Both the position numbers and the translations under genes were made by a program. Below, piece after piece: positions 1 to 5,212 of a stretch of 5,212 bases of DNA. How positions within the stretch are numbered: the stretch's first letter is position 1; the number at the start of each line of letters is the position of its first letter. The stretch lies in assembly GCA_003221595.1 (NCBI GenBank), contig QHSM01000530.1, positions 1 to 5,212 on the forward strand, in the 5' to 3' direction. This DNA is from Candidatus Rokuibacteriota bacterium (GTDB lineage Bacteria > Methylomirabilota > Methylomirabilia > Rokubacteriales > CSP1-6). Under the pieces are notes generated by a model that worked only from the letters and a program-made list of their open reading frames with translations, had not been told where the DNA came from and did not search any database.

Positions 1-400
<400 letters not shown>

Positions 401-493
401 AAGCGATGAACCTGGTCCTCAAGCTCGAACGTGTTACTGCGATTTCTCTGCAGTCACTCGGCCGAGCGCAAGGCACTCGATAGAACGGATGGT

Positions 494-514
494 GCTCACA
501 CCTTTTCGGTGAGC
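494..514 (-). other. Leader hairpin downstream of boxA
   Basis: GCTCA (514-510) and TGAGC (498-494) on the minus strand pair, and CC (509-508) can pair with GG (502-501) above a GAAAA loop, leaving a 2-nt bulge on one side. It lies between boxA and mature 16S and may be part of leader folding or of pre-rRNA processing. No known motif was recognised in it. Confidence 0.4.
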
Positions 515-530
515 CAGTAGCATATCCAGC

Positions 531-542
531 TTTCAAAGAGCA
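531..542 (-). promoter_or_regulatory. rRNA antitermination site boxA
   Basis: The minus strand reads TGCTCTTTGAAA at 542-531. It closely matches the boxA element of bacterial rRNA leaders (E. coli rrn TGCTCTTTAACA), the RNA site bound by NusB-NusE (S10) to assemble the Nus/SuhB antitermination complex on RNA polymerase. It lies about 57 nt after the predicted start and 130 nt before mature 16S, a typical place. Its 3' half can also pair with an upstream segment at 560-554. Confidence 0.88.
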
Positions 543-546
543 CTGC

Positions 547-566
547 GGTCAGCTTGAAAGGTGACC
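547..566 (-). promoter_or_regulatory. boxB-like hairpin upstream of boxA
   Basis: GGTCA (566-562) and TGACC (551-547) on the minus strand form a 5-bp stem with a 10-nt loop, ending 4 nt before boxA. The order hairpin then boxA resembles the boxB-boxA order of E. coli rrn leaders. boxB is known to be less essential than boxA in rRNA antitermination. The stem is short, so this is a positional assignment only. Confidence 0.4.
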
Positions 567-572
567 GGGCTG

Positions 573-595
573 AAAAACCTCACGTCCCCGTGAGG
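573..595 (-). terminator. Terminator-like hairpin at the 5' end of the rRNA leader
   Basis: On the minus strand CCTCACG (595-589) and CGTGAGG (584-578) form a perfect 7-bp stem around a GGGA tetraloop, which fits GNRA. Five T residues follow at once (577-573). This has the form of an intrinsic terminator, although the T tract is short. It begins only about 4 nt after the predicted rRNA start. It could end read-through transcripts coming from tyrS, attenuate rRNA transcription very early, or simply protect the 5' end of the pre-rRNA. The sequence alone cannot choose among these. Confidence 0.6.
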
Positions 596-604
596 CAACG
601 ACTG

Positions 605-633
605 ACTATACGGATCGACCATACCCTTGTCAA
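605..633 (-). promoter_or_regulatory. rRNA operon promoter (sigma70-type, near consensus)
   Basis: On the minus strand a perfect TTGACA (633-628) is followed, after a 17-bp spacer, by TATAGT (610-605), which matches the -10 consensus at five of six positions. The expected start is near 599-598, about 200 nt upstream of mature 16S, a normal leader length. Just upstream of the -35 box is a short A/T stretch (TAATTA, 640-635) that could act as a minimal proximal UP element; there is no long A tract. The promoter starts only 30 bp beyond the tyrS stop codon. It is the only near-consensus promoter seen upstream of 16S. A second promoter inside tyrS cannot be excluded. Confidence 0.9.
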
Positions 634-663
634 GTAATTAGCCACCGCGCTCAAGGGCATCGG

Positions 664-1881
664 TCAGACGCGCGGTCCCTCCAGTAGAACCCGCTTGAAC
701 CGTCGCTTGCCCACCTGGATCAAGTACTCTTTCCCCGGCATCAGAGTCTCGTCGGTGCTCGTGACCCGCTGATGATCGACCTCGACCGCGCCCTGCTGAA
801 TCATCCGTCGCGCTTCGGAGGTTGACGACACCAGGCCCGCCTCTTTGAGGACGCGCCACACCGGCGACGCCCCTCCCGATACACGGGCCCTTTCGATCTC
901 CTCGGGATCCTCGCGATGCTGATGCACGCGCGCGAAGTGCTCCGCGGCTTCCGCGGCCGCGGGGTCGCCGTGGTACTGCGCCGTGATCACACGGGCCAGG
1001 TGCTTCTTGGCCTCCATCGGATGCCCGGCGCGGAGCGCGGAAATCTCGGCTTCCGGTACGCGCGTGAGCAGCTCGAAGTACCGCCACATCATCGCGTCGG
1101 ACACCGACATGAGCTTGCCGAAGACGTCGTCCGGTCGCTCGTTGATGCCGACGTAGTTCCCATAGCTCTTGGACATCTTCTGCACGCCGTCGAGTCCCTC
1201 CAGCAGCGGGACAGTCACGGCGATCTGGGGCTCCTGGCCGTGAGCGCGCTGGAGGTCGCGTCCGACCAGGAGATTGAACGTCTGGTCGGTGCCGCCCAGC
1301 TCGACGTCGGCGCGCAGCGCCACCGAATCGTAGGCCTGGGCGATCGGATAGAGGAACTCGTGCAGGCTGATCGGACGCTCGGCGGCGTAGCGCGCGGCGA
1401 AGTCCTCGCGCTGGAGCATCCGCGCCACCGTGAGATGCGCCGTCTCGCGGATGATGCCCTCGAAGGTCAAGGGCGCGAGCCACGTCGAGTTGAGCTCCAC
1501 GCGGGCCCGCGACATGTCGACGACCTTGCCGAGCTGGGCGCGGTACGTGTCGGCGTTCGTGCGGATCTCGTCCGGGGTGAGCGGCTTGCGCGTCTCCGAG
1601 CGCCCGGTGGGATCGCCGATCATGCCCGTGAAGTCGCCGATGATGACGATCACCTGATGGCCGAGGTCCTGGAAGTCACGCAGCTTTCTCAGCACCACCG
1701 TGTGGCCCAGATGAAGATCGGGCGCGGTGGGATCGAGCCCCAGCTTGACCCTCAGCGGCGTGCGGGCCTGGCGGGAGCGCTCCAGCTTCTGCGCGAGCTC
1801 CGCCTCGACGATGACCTCGGCGGCGCCGCGTCTGATGATCCGGAGCTGCTCGTCGACCGGCGGGAACTCCAGACGGCTCAC
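664..1881 (-). CDS. tyrS: Tyrosine--tRNA ligase (TyrRS)
   Basis: Class I aminoacyl-tRNA synthetase that activates tyrosine with ATP and charges tRNA-Tyr in the cytoplasm. The 405-residue product has the ATP-binding HIGH motif as HLGH at 57-60, in the context LGLDPTAPDLHLGHT. The tyrosine/ATP-site block YPIAQAYDSVALRADVELGG runs from 178 to 197 and is followed by TDQ. The KMSKS loop is intact at 235-239. A C-terminal S4-like RNA-binding domain spans about 335-400 (EARRMIQQGAVEVD). The length is normal and the text resembles the TyrZ-like TyrRS clade. The start is GTG at 1881-1879. An in-frame TGA lies 18 nt upstream, so no longer start exists nearby, and the N-terminus fits the family. There is no good Shine-Dalgarno sequence before it and no room for a T-box leader. 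It is divergent from the PBP1A gene and runs toward the rRNA promoter 30 bp past its stop, with no obvious terminator in that gap. Confidence 0.97.
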   Translation of the reverse strand: MSRLEFPPVDEQLRIIRRGAAEVIVEAELAQKLERSRQARTPLRVKLGLDPTAPDLHLGHTVVLRKLRDFQDLGHQVIVIIGDFTGMIGDPTGRSETRKPLTPDEIRTNADTYRAQLGKVVDMSRARVELNSTWLAPLTFEGIIRETAHLTVARMLQREDFAARYAAERPISLHEFLYPIAQAYDSVALRADVELGGTDQTFNLLVGRDLQRAHGQEPQIAVTVPLLEGLDGVQKMSKSYGNYVGINERPDDVFGKLMSVSDAMMWRYFELLTRVPEAEISALRAGHPMEAKKHLARVITAQYHGDPAAAEAAEHFARVHQHREDPEEIERARVSGGASPVWRVLKEAGLVSSTSEARRMIQQGAVEVDHQRVTSTDETLMPGKEYLIQVGKRRFKRVLLEGPRV

Positions 1882-1890
1882 GGCACCGGC

Positions 1891-1919
1891 GTTGTATCAC
1901 ACCGATTTTGGGGGTGCAA
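1891..1919 (-). promoter_or_regulatory. Candidate tyrS promoter (weak)
   Basis: In the 79-bp divergent region the minus strand has TTGCAC (1919-1914), a 17-bp spacer, and TACAAC (1896-1891) preceded by TGA, which fits an extended -10 (TGn). The -35 match is poor (TTG only) and the -10 matches at four positions. The implied start, near 1884, would leave a leader of only about 3 nt before the GTG codon. This is the best candidate in the gap but could be chance. Confidence 0.3.
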
Positions 1920-1948
1920 GGCACGCACGGCCGGCAGGGGTGTCCCGG

Positions 1949-1954
1949 TATAAT
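1949..1954 (+). promoter_or_regulatory. Candidate -10 element for the PBP1A gene
   Basis: A perfect TATAAT lies at 1949-1954 in a G+C-rich divergent region. No recognisable -35 hexamer stands 16-18 bp upstream and there is no TGn extension. Start would be expected about 7 nt downstream, at or next to the ATG at 1961, giving a leaderless or near-leaderless mRNA. The hexamer is flanked by a 5-bp inverted repeat, TCCCG (1943-1947) and CGGGA (1957-1961), which could be an operator or chance. Confidence 0.55.
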
Positions 1955-1960
1955 GTCGGG

Positions 1961-4096
1961 ATGATGGCTTTTCGGACGGACGACGCGACGAGCCCTCCCA
2001 AGCGCCCCCTGTGGCGCCGTCGCTGGTTCCGGCGCACCCTCATCGGGGTAGGCGCCCTGACGCTCCTCTTCGTCATCGTTGTCGGTGTGGCGGCGCTCTG
2101 GGCGTTCACGATCCTCCCGCGCTCATTGCCGTCGGTCACCGCGCTCGAGACGCTGCAGCCCATCCAGGGCACCAAGATCTACGACGACAACGACGAGCCG
2201 ATGACCGAGCTCCACGTCGAGCGGCGCATCCTGGTGCCGCTGGCCCAGATCCCCCAGTCGCTCCGCGACGCCATCCTGGCCACGGAAGACCGGCGCTTCT
2301 ACTCGCACTGGGGCATCGATCCGATCGGCGTGGCGCGGGCCGTCATCCAGAACTACCGGCGCGGGCGCATCGTCGAGGGCGGCAGTACCATCACCCAGCA
2401 GCTCACCAAGGTCCTGTTTCTCACGCCCGACAAGAGCCTCGAGCGGAAGCTGAAGGAGGCGGTGCTGGCCCTCGAGCTCGAGCGCCGCTACTCCAAGGAC
2501 CGTATCCTCGAGATGTACCTGAATCAGGTGTACTTCGGCCACGGCTCCTACGGCGTCGAGGCGGCGGCGCGGACGTTCTTCGGCAAGCCCGTCTCGGAGC
2601 TGAGCGTGAAGGAGTCGGCCCTGATCGCCGGCCTGCCCCGGGCCCCCTCGAACTACTCGCCGTTCGACCGCGCCGACGCGGCGAAGCGCCGGCGCGAGGT
2701 GGTTCTCCGCCGGATGGTGGACTTCGGGGTTCTCAAGGACGAGGAGTCCAAGCGCCTGGCGAAGACCGACCTCGGCTTGATCCCACCAGAGCGGCGGCGG
2801 ACGACCGGCCAGTATTTCGTCGATTATGTCCAGCAGTCGCTCGAGGCGAAGTACGGCCCCGACCTCGTCCTCAAGGGCGGACTCAACGTCTACACGACGC
2901 TCAGTCCGACCATGCAGCTCGCCGCGGAGCAGTCGCTCCGGGACGGGCTCAAAGCGCTTCAGGGTCGCTCGGCGCAGGCCCGACCCGGCGAGTCCCCGGA
3001 GGGCGCCGTGATCACGGTCGAGCCCCAGACCGGCTACGTCAAGGCCATGGTCGGCGGCTCCGATTTCTTGCGCAGCGAGTTCAACCGGGCCGTGCAGGCC
3101 AAGCGGCAGCCCGGCTCCGCGTTCAAGCCCTTCATCTACATCGCCGCGCTGGAGGCCGGCTTCACGCCCGCCTCGCAGATCGAAGATTCCCCGGTGTCCT
3201 ACACGGTCGGCGGGAGCCAGCCGGTCTGGAAGCCCGAGAACTATGATCGAAAGTTTCGCGGGTCCACGACTCTCCAGCAGGCGATCGAAGAATCCGTGAA
3301 CGTGGTGACCATCAAGCTGCAGGAGCGGATCGGTCTTGCCAAGACGATCCAGGTCGCGCGCCGCCTCGGGATCGCGAGCCCGCTCGACGTCAACCTGAGC
3401 CTGGCGCTCGGCACCTCGGACCTCTCGCTCCTGGAGCTGACCTCCGCCTACGGCGTGCTCGCGAATCAGGGTGTCTGGATGCCGCCGGTCACGATCCGTT
3501 ACGTCACCGACGCGCAGGGCAAGCTCCTCGAGGAGCACGTGCCGGAGGGGCGAGAGGCCATCGCCCCGGAGACCGCTTACGTCATCACCCACATGCTCCG
3601 CGGCGTGGTGGAGCGCGGCACGGGGCAGGCCGCGAAGGCGCTGGGCCGCCCGATCGCCGCGAAGACCGGAACGACCAACGACTACTCGAACGCCTGGTTC
3701 ATCGGCTTCACACCGCGGCTCGCGACGGGCGTCTGGGTCGGCTACGACAGGCCGCGAAGCCTGGGGAAGGACGAGACCGGATCGCGGGTGGCGGTACCCA
3801 TCTGGGTCAGCTACATGGGCCGGGTGCTCGGCGACAGCCCCAAGGAAGATTTCCCGGTTCCGGATCGCGTCGTCTCGTTGCTGATCGACGAGGATCCGTC
3901 GGGCGAGTGCCTGCGCCCGGTCCCGATGGCCTTCGTCAAGGGGAGCGAATCAGGCGTGGTCTGTAGCGGCGTGGGCCAGCCGCGCGCTCAGCTTTCTCCC
4001 GCTTCCCCGCCGGCGTCCCAGCCACCACCCACGGGAACGACCGCGCCCACGCCAGCTGCGCCGCCCAACCCGGTCCCGCAGGGCCAGACGCCCTAG
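1961..4096 (+). CDS. mrcA: Penicillin-binding protein 1A, bifunctional class A PBP (glycosyltransferase/transpeptidase)
   Basis: Membrane-anchored peptidoglycan synthase that polymerises lipid II and cross-links stem peptides on the outer face of the inner membrane. From ATG 1961 it has 711 residues. A basic cytoplasmic tail (PPKRPLWRRRWFRR, 12-25) leads into one transmembrane segment (about 26-51). The GT51 domain shows ATEDRRFYSHWGID at 107-120 (catalytic E109), GGSTITQQLTK at 140-150, the RKLKEAVLALELER helix at 162-175, RILEMYLNQVYFG at 181-193 and the ESALIAGLPRAPS block near 218-230. The transpeptidase has SAFK at 386-389 (nucleophile S386), SVN at 445-447 and KTGTT at 568-572, so both sites look intact. 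The linker between domains is short, with no room for a large OB insertion, and the protein is shorter than E. coli PBP1A (about 850). A Pro/Ala/Thr-rich tail covers about 672-711, after two cysteines at 650 and 668. The frame is open upstream to 1727, but that part lies antisense within tyrS and resembles no PBP; ATG 1964 is an alternative start. Also called ponA. Confidence 0.96.
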   Translation: MMAFRTDDATSPPKRPLWRRRWFRRTLIGVGALTLLFVIVVGVAALWAFTILPRSLPSVTALETLQPIQGTKIYDDNDEPMTELHVERRILVPLAQIPQSLRDAILATEDRRFYSHWGIDPIGVARAVIQNYRRGRIVEGGSTITQQLTKVLFLTPDKSLERKLKEAVLALELERRYSKDRILEMYLNQVYFGHGSYGVEAAARTFFGKPVSELSVKESALIAGLPRAPSNYSPFDRADAAKRRREVVLRRMVDFGVLKDEESKRLAKTDLGLIPPERRRTTGQYFVDYVQQSLEAKYGPDLVLKGGLNVYTTLSPTMQLAAEQSLRDGLKALQGRSAQARPGESPEGAVITVEPQTGYVKAMVGGSDFLRSEFNRAVQAKRQPGSAFKPFIYIAALEAGFTPASQIEDSPVSYTVGGSQPVWKPENYDRKFRGSTTLQQAIEESVNVVTIKLQERIGLAKTIQVARRLGIASPLDVNLSLALGTSDLSLLELTSAYGVLANQGVWMPPVTIRYVTDAQGKLLEEHVPEGREAIAPETAYVITHMLRGVVERGTGQAAKALGRPIAAKTGTTNDYSNAWFIGFTPRLATGVWVGYDRPRSLGKDETGSRVAVPIWVSYMGRVLGDSPKEDFPVPDRVVSLLIDEDPSGECLRPVPMAFVKGSESGVVCSGVGQPRAQLSPASPPASQPPPTGTTAPTPAAPPNPVPQGQTP
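4093..4096. other. Shared palindromic stop site (CTAG) of convergent genes
   Basis: CTAG provides TAG to the PBP1A gene on the plus strand (4094-4096) and TAG to glyS on the minus strand (4095-4093). The two coding regions therefore overlap by 4 bp, with no intergenic space. Any terminator for either gene must lie inside the other's coding sequence. Confidence 0.95.
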
Positions 4097-5212
4097 CCGC
4101 GCGCGGGCGGGTACCGCCCGGCCACCTGCGGCCACGTTCCGCCGTCGAGAAGCTCACGGAAAACCGCCGGCAGCTCCGGAATGGGCACGCGGATCTGCTC
4201 CATCGAGTCCCGCTCCCGGATCGTGACGCGCCCGTCGCCGCTCTCACCGCGCTCGGCGTCCCCGGTCGTCTGCACGTCCACCGTGACGCAATATGGAGTC
4301 CCGACCTCGTCCTGCCGGCGATAGAGGCGCCCGATGGCCGCGGTGTCGTCGTAGACCACGCGCCACTGCCGGGCGAGCGTGGCGCGGATCGCGTGGGCGG
4401 CGCGGACGATGTCGTCACGCTTCTTGAGGAGCGGAAGCACGGCGACCTTCAGAGGCGCCAGCTCCGGGTGGAACCGGAGCACGACCCGCTTCTCGCCGCG
4501 CACTTCCTCCTCGCGGTAGGCATCGGCCATGAAGGCCAGGAGCGCTCGGTCCACCCCGGCCGCCGGCTCGACGACGAACGGGACGACGTGCTCCTTGCGC
4601 TCCTCGTCGAAGTACGTGAGCGACTTGCCGCTCCACTTCGCGTGCTGCTTGAGGTCGAAGTCGGTACGGTTGGCGATACCCATCAGCTCGCTCCAGCCGA
4701 TCGGGAAGTTGTACTCGATGTCCACCGTGCGCTTGGCGTAGTGCGCCAGCTCGTCGCGCTCGTGCTCGCGGACTCTCAGATTTTCGTCGCGCAGGCCGTA
4801 GCGCTTGAACCACGCGAGGCAGTCCTCGATCCACCGGTCGTGCCAGTACTCGTCGGCCGGCCGGCCTTCGATACGATCGTTCGGGTTGACGAAGAACTCG
4901 ATCTCCATCTGCTCGAACTCCCGAGTCCGGAAGATGAAGTTGCCCGGCGTGATCTCGTTGCGGAACGATCGACCGGCCTGCGCGATCCCGAACGGCAGCT
5001 TCAGTCGCATCGACTGCAGGACGTTGTCGAAGTTCACGAACATCGCCTGAGCGGTCTCGGGACGCAGGTAGGTGAGCGCGGCGTCCTCCTCGACGGGGCC
5101 CATGAACGTCTTGAACATGAGATTGAACTGCCGGGGTGCGGTCAGCTCCCCCTTTCCGCACTCCGGGCAGAGCGTCCGGCGCTGACCGCAGTGGCCGCAC
5201 GGCTCGCCGGCC
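4093..5212 (-). CDS. glyS: Glycine--tRNA ligase, single-chain (alpha2) type, N-terminus missing
   Basis: Class II synthetase that charges tRNA-Gly in the cytoplasm; the single-chain form is also called glyQS. The frame stays open to the window edge, giving 372 visible residues. The ATG at 5118 is internal, because the 31 residues before it are family sequence (CGHCGQRRTLCPECGKGEL, then TAPRQFNL). About the first 100 residues are outside, judged from a usual length near 460. Visible numbering: a CxxC...CxxC zinc-ribbon-like set at 5, 8, 15 and 18; RPETAQ at 50-55; motif 2 with FRNEITPGNFIFRTREFEQ at 83-101; the KWSGKSLTYFD block at 192-202; motif 3 EPAAGVDRALLAFMADAY at 215-232; and the anticodon-binding domain from about 250, with LKVAVLPL and the DEVGTPYCVTVD block at 301-312. 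The RPETAQ block is followed by AMF, where I expect GIF in most homologues. It ends convergent with PBP1A, sharing CTAG. The glyS promoter lies outside the window. Confidence 0.96.
   Translation of the reverse strand, partial: AGEPCGHCGQRRTLCPECGKGELTAPRQFNLMFKTFMGPVEEDAALTYLRPETAQAMFVNFDNVLQSMRLKLPFGIAQAGRSFRNEITPGNFIFRTREFEQMEIEFFVNPNDRIEGRPADEYWHDRWIEDCLAWFKRYGLRDENLRVREHERDELAHYAKRTVDIEYNFPIGWSELMGIANRTDFDLKQHAKWSGKSLTYFDEERKEHVVPFVVEPAAGVDRALLAFMADAYREEEVRGEKRVVLRFHPELAPLKVAVLPLLKKRDDIVRAAHAIRATLARQWRVVYDDTAAIGRLYRRQDEVGTPYCVTVDVQTTGDAERGESGDGRVTIRERDSMEQIRVPIPELPAVFRELLDGGTWPQVAGRYPPARG
4104..4120. other. Strong G+C hairpin at the convergent gene junction
   Basis: CGGGCGG (4104-4110) and CCGCCCG (4114-4120) form a perfect 7-bp all-G/C stem with a 3-nt loop, starting 7 bp past the PBP1A stop and lying within the last codons of glyS. 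No T tract follows on either strand, so it is not a canonical intrinsic terminator. It could still pause polymerase, define an mRNA 3' end, or be chance in G+C-rich coding DNA. Confidence 0.35.

Larger units (their letters stand above)
401..599 (-). other. Transcribed 5' leader of the rRNA operon (pre-16S external spacer)
   Basis: This stretch of about 200 nt separates the predicted rRNA transcription start (near 599) from the mature 16S 5' end (near 400). It holds, in transcript order, a terminator-like hairpin, a boxB-like hairpin, a boxA site and a further hairpin, each listed separately. No protein-coding gene is credible here; a minus-strand reading frame at 297-536 overlaps 16S and is rejected. 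In bacteria such leaders load the Nus antitermination complex and supply the 5' arm of the RNase III processing stem. The partner arm lies downstream of 16S, outside the window, so the processing stem cannot be checked. Confidence 0.85.

Noticed and set aside
1910..1942. Direct repeat GGGGTG (1911-1916 and 1937-1942) and GCCGGC palindrome in the divergent region
   Set aside because: Six-base G-rich repeats and palindromes are expected by chance in this composition; no paired operator pattern is clear.
916..1953. Long plus-strand open frame of 345 codons antisense to tyrS
   Set aside because: It is a shadow of tyrS, with Arg/His/Leu/Val-rich text, no recognisable domain, and no ribosome binding site; tyrS itself is unambiguous.
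1727..1960. N-terminal extension of the PBP1A reading frame (78 extra residues)
   Set aside because: The extra residues lie mostly antisense to the start of tyrS, resemble no PBP sequence, and would put the cytoplasmic basic tail and membrane segment far from the N-terminus. The frame is open only because of G+C-rich antisense coding DNA.
1882..1960. T-box or other riboswitch upstream of tyrS
   Set aside because: The gap to the divergent gene is only 79 bp, with no T-box sequence, specifier stem or antiterminator, and an RNA leader would have to start within the PBP1A gene.
2011..3246. Plus-strand open frame of 411 codons in another frame of PBP1A
   Set aside because: Arg/Ala/Pro/Gly-dominated text with no domain; it is a frame shadow of the PBP1A gene.
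2123..3592. Minus-strand open frame of 489 codons inside the PBP1A gene
   Set aside because: It is antisense to well-conserved catalytic motifs of PBP1A and has repetitive Asp/Gly/Leu/Arg composition typical of shadow frames in G+C-rich DNA.
4415..5200. Minus-strand open frame of 261 codons overlapping glyS
   Set aside because: It is a shifted frame of glyS, whose real frame continues through 5118 to the window edge with family-specific residues.

Overview
This is a short stretch of a G+C-rich bacterial chromosome holding core housekeeping genes. It contains the 5' part of a 16S rRNA gene with its promoter and leader, a tyrosyl-tRNA synthetase gene, a class A penicillin-binding protein gene, and most of a single-chain glycyl-tRNA synthetase gene. 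The 16S segment is plainly bacterial, with near-perfect 27F and 338/341 primer sites. The bifunctional peptidoglycan synthase shows a walled bacterium. The phylum cannot be fixed by eye. The G+C-rich codon use, the compact PBP1A and the alpha2-type GlyRS would suit Methylomirabilota/Rokubacteria or a deltaproteobacterial-like lineage, but this is a guess that the 16S segment could settle. I see no mobile element, CRISPR array, tRNA gene, phage gene or defence gene.

Layout: positions 1-400 are the first part of 16S rRNA (minus strand, cut by the window edge). Positions 401-663 hold its transcribed leader and a near-consensus sigma70-type promoter (-35 at 628-633, -10 at 605-610). The leader carries a boxA antitermination site and several hairpins, one of which looks like an intrinsic terminator lying only a few bases after the expected transcription start. 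tyrS (664-1881, minus) lies just upstream of this promoter in the same direction, with only 30 bp between its stop codon and the rRNA -35 box. A 79-bp divergent region (1882-1960) separates tyrS from the PBP1A gene (1961-4096, plus). It carries a perfect TATAAT so close to the PBP start codon that the mRNA may be leaderless. PBP1A and glyS (4093-5212, minus, 5' end beyond the window) are convergent and share the palindrome CTAG as overlapping stop codons.

How the genes relate: tyrS, glyS and the rRNA operon all serve translation, and the rRNA and synthetase genes are co-directional. PBP1A builds peptidoglycan and appears to be a separate transcription unit. The enzyme genes look intact and ordinary. 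The parts most worth a second look are regulatory: the terminator-like hairpin at the very 5' end of the rRNA transcript, alternative pairings around boxA, the possible leaderless start of PBP1A, and the convergent junction with no intergenic space. I did not find convincing evidence of a new biological system here.
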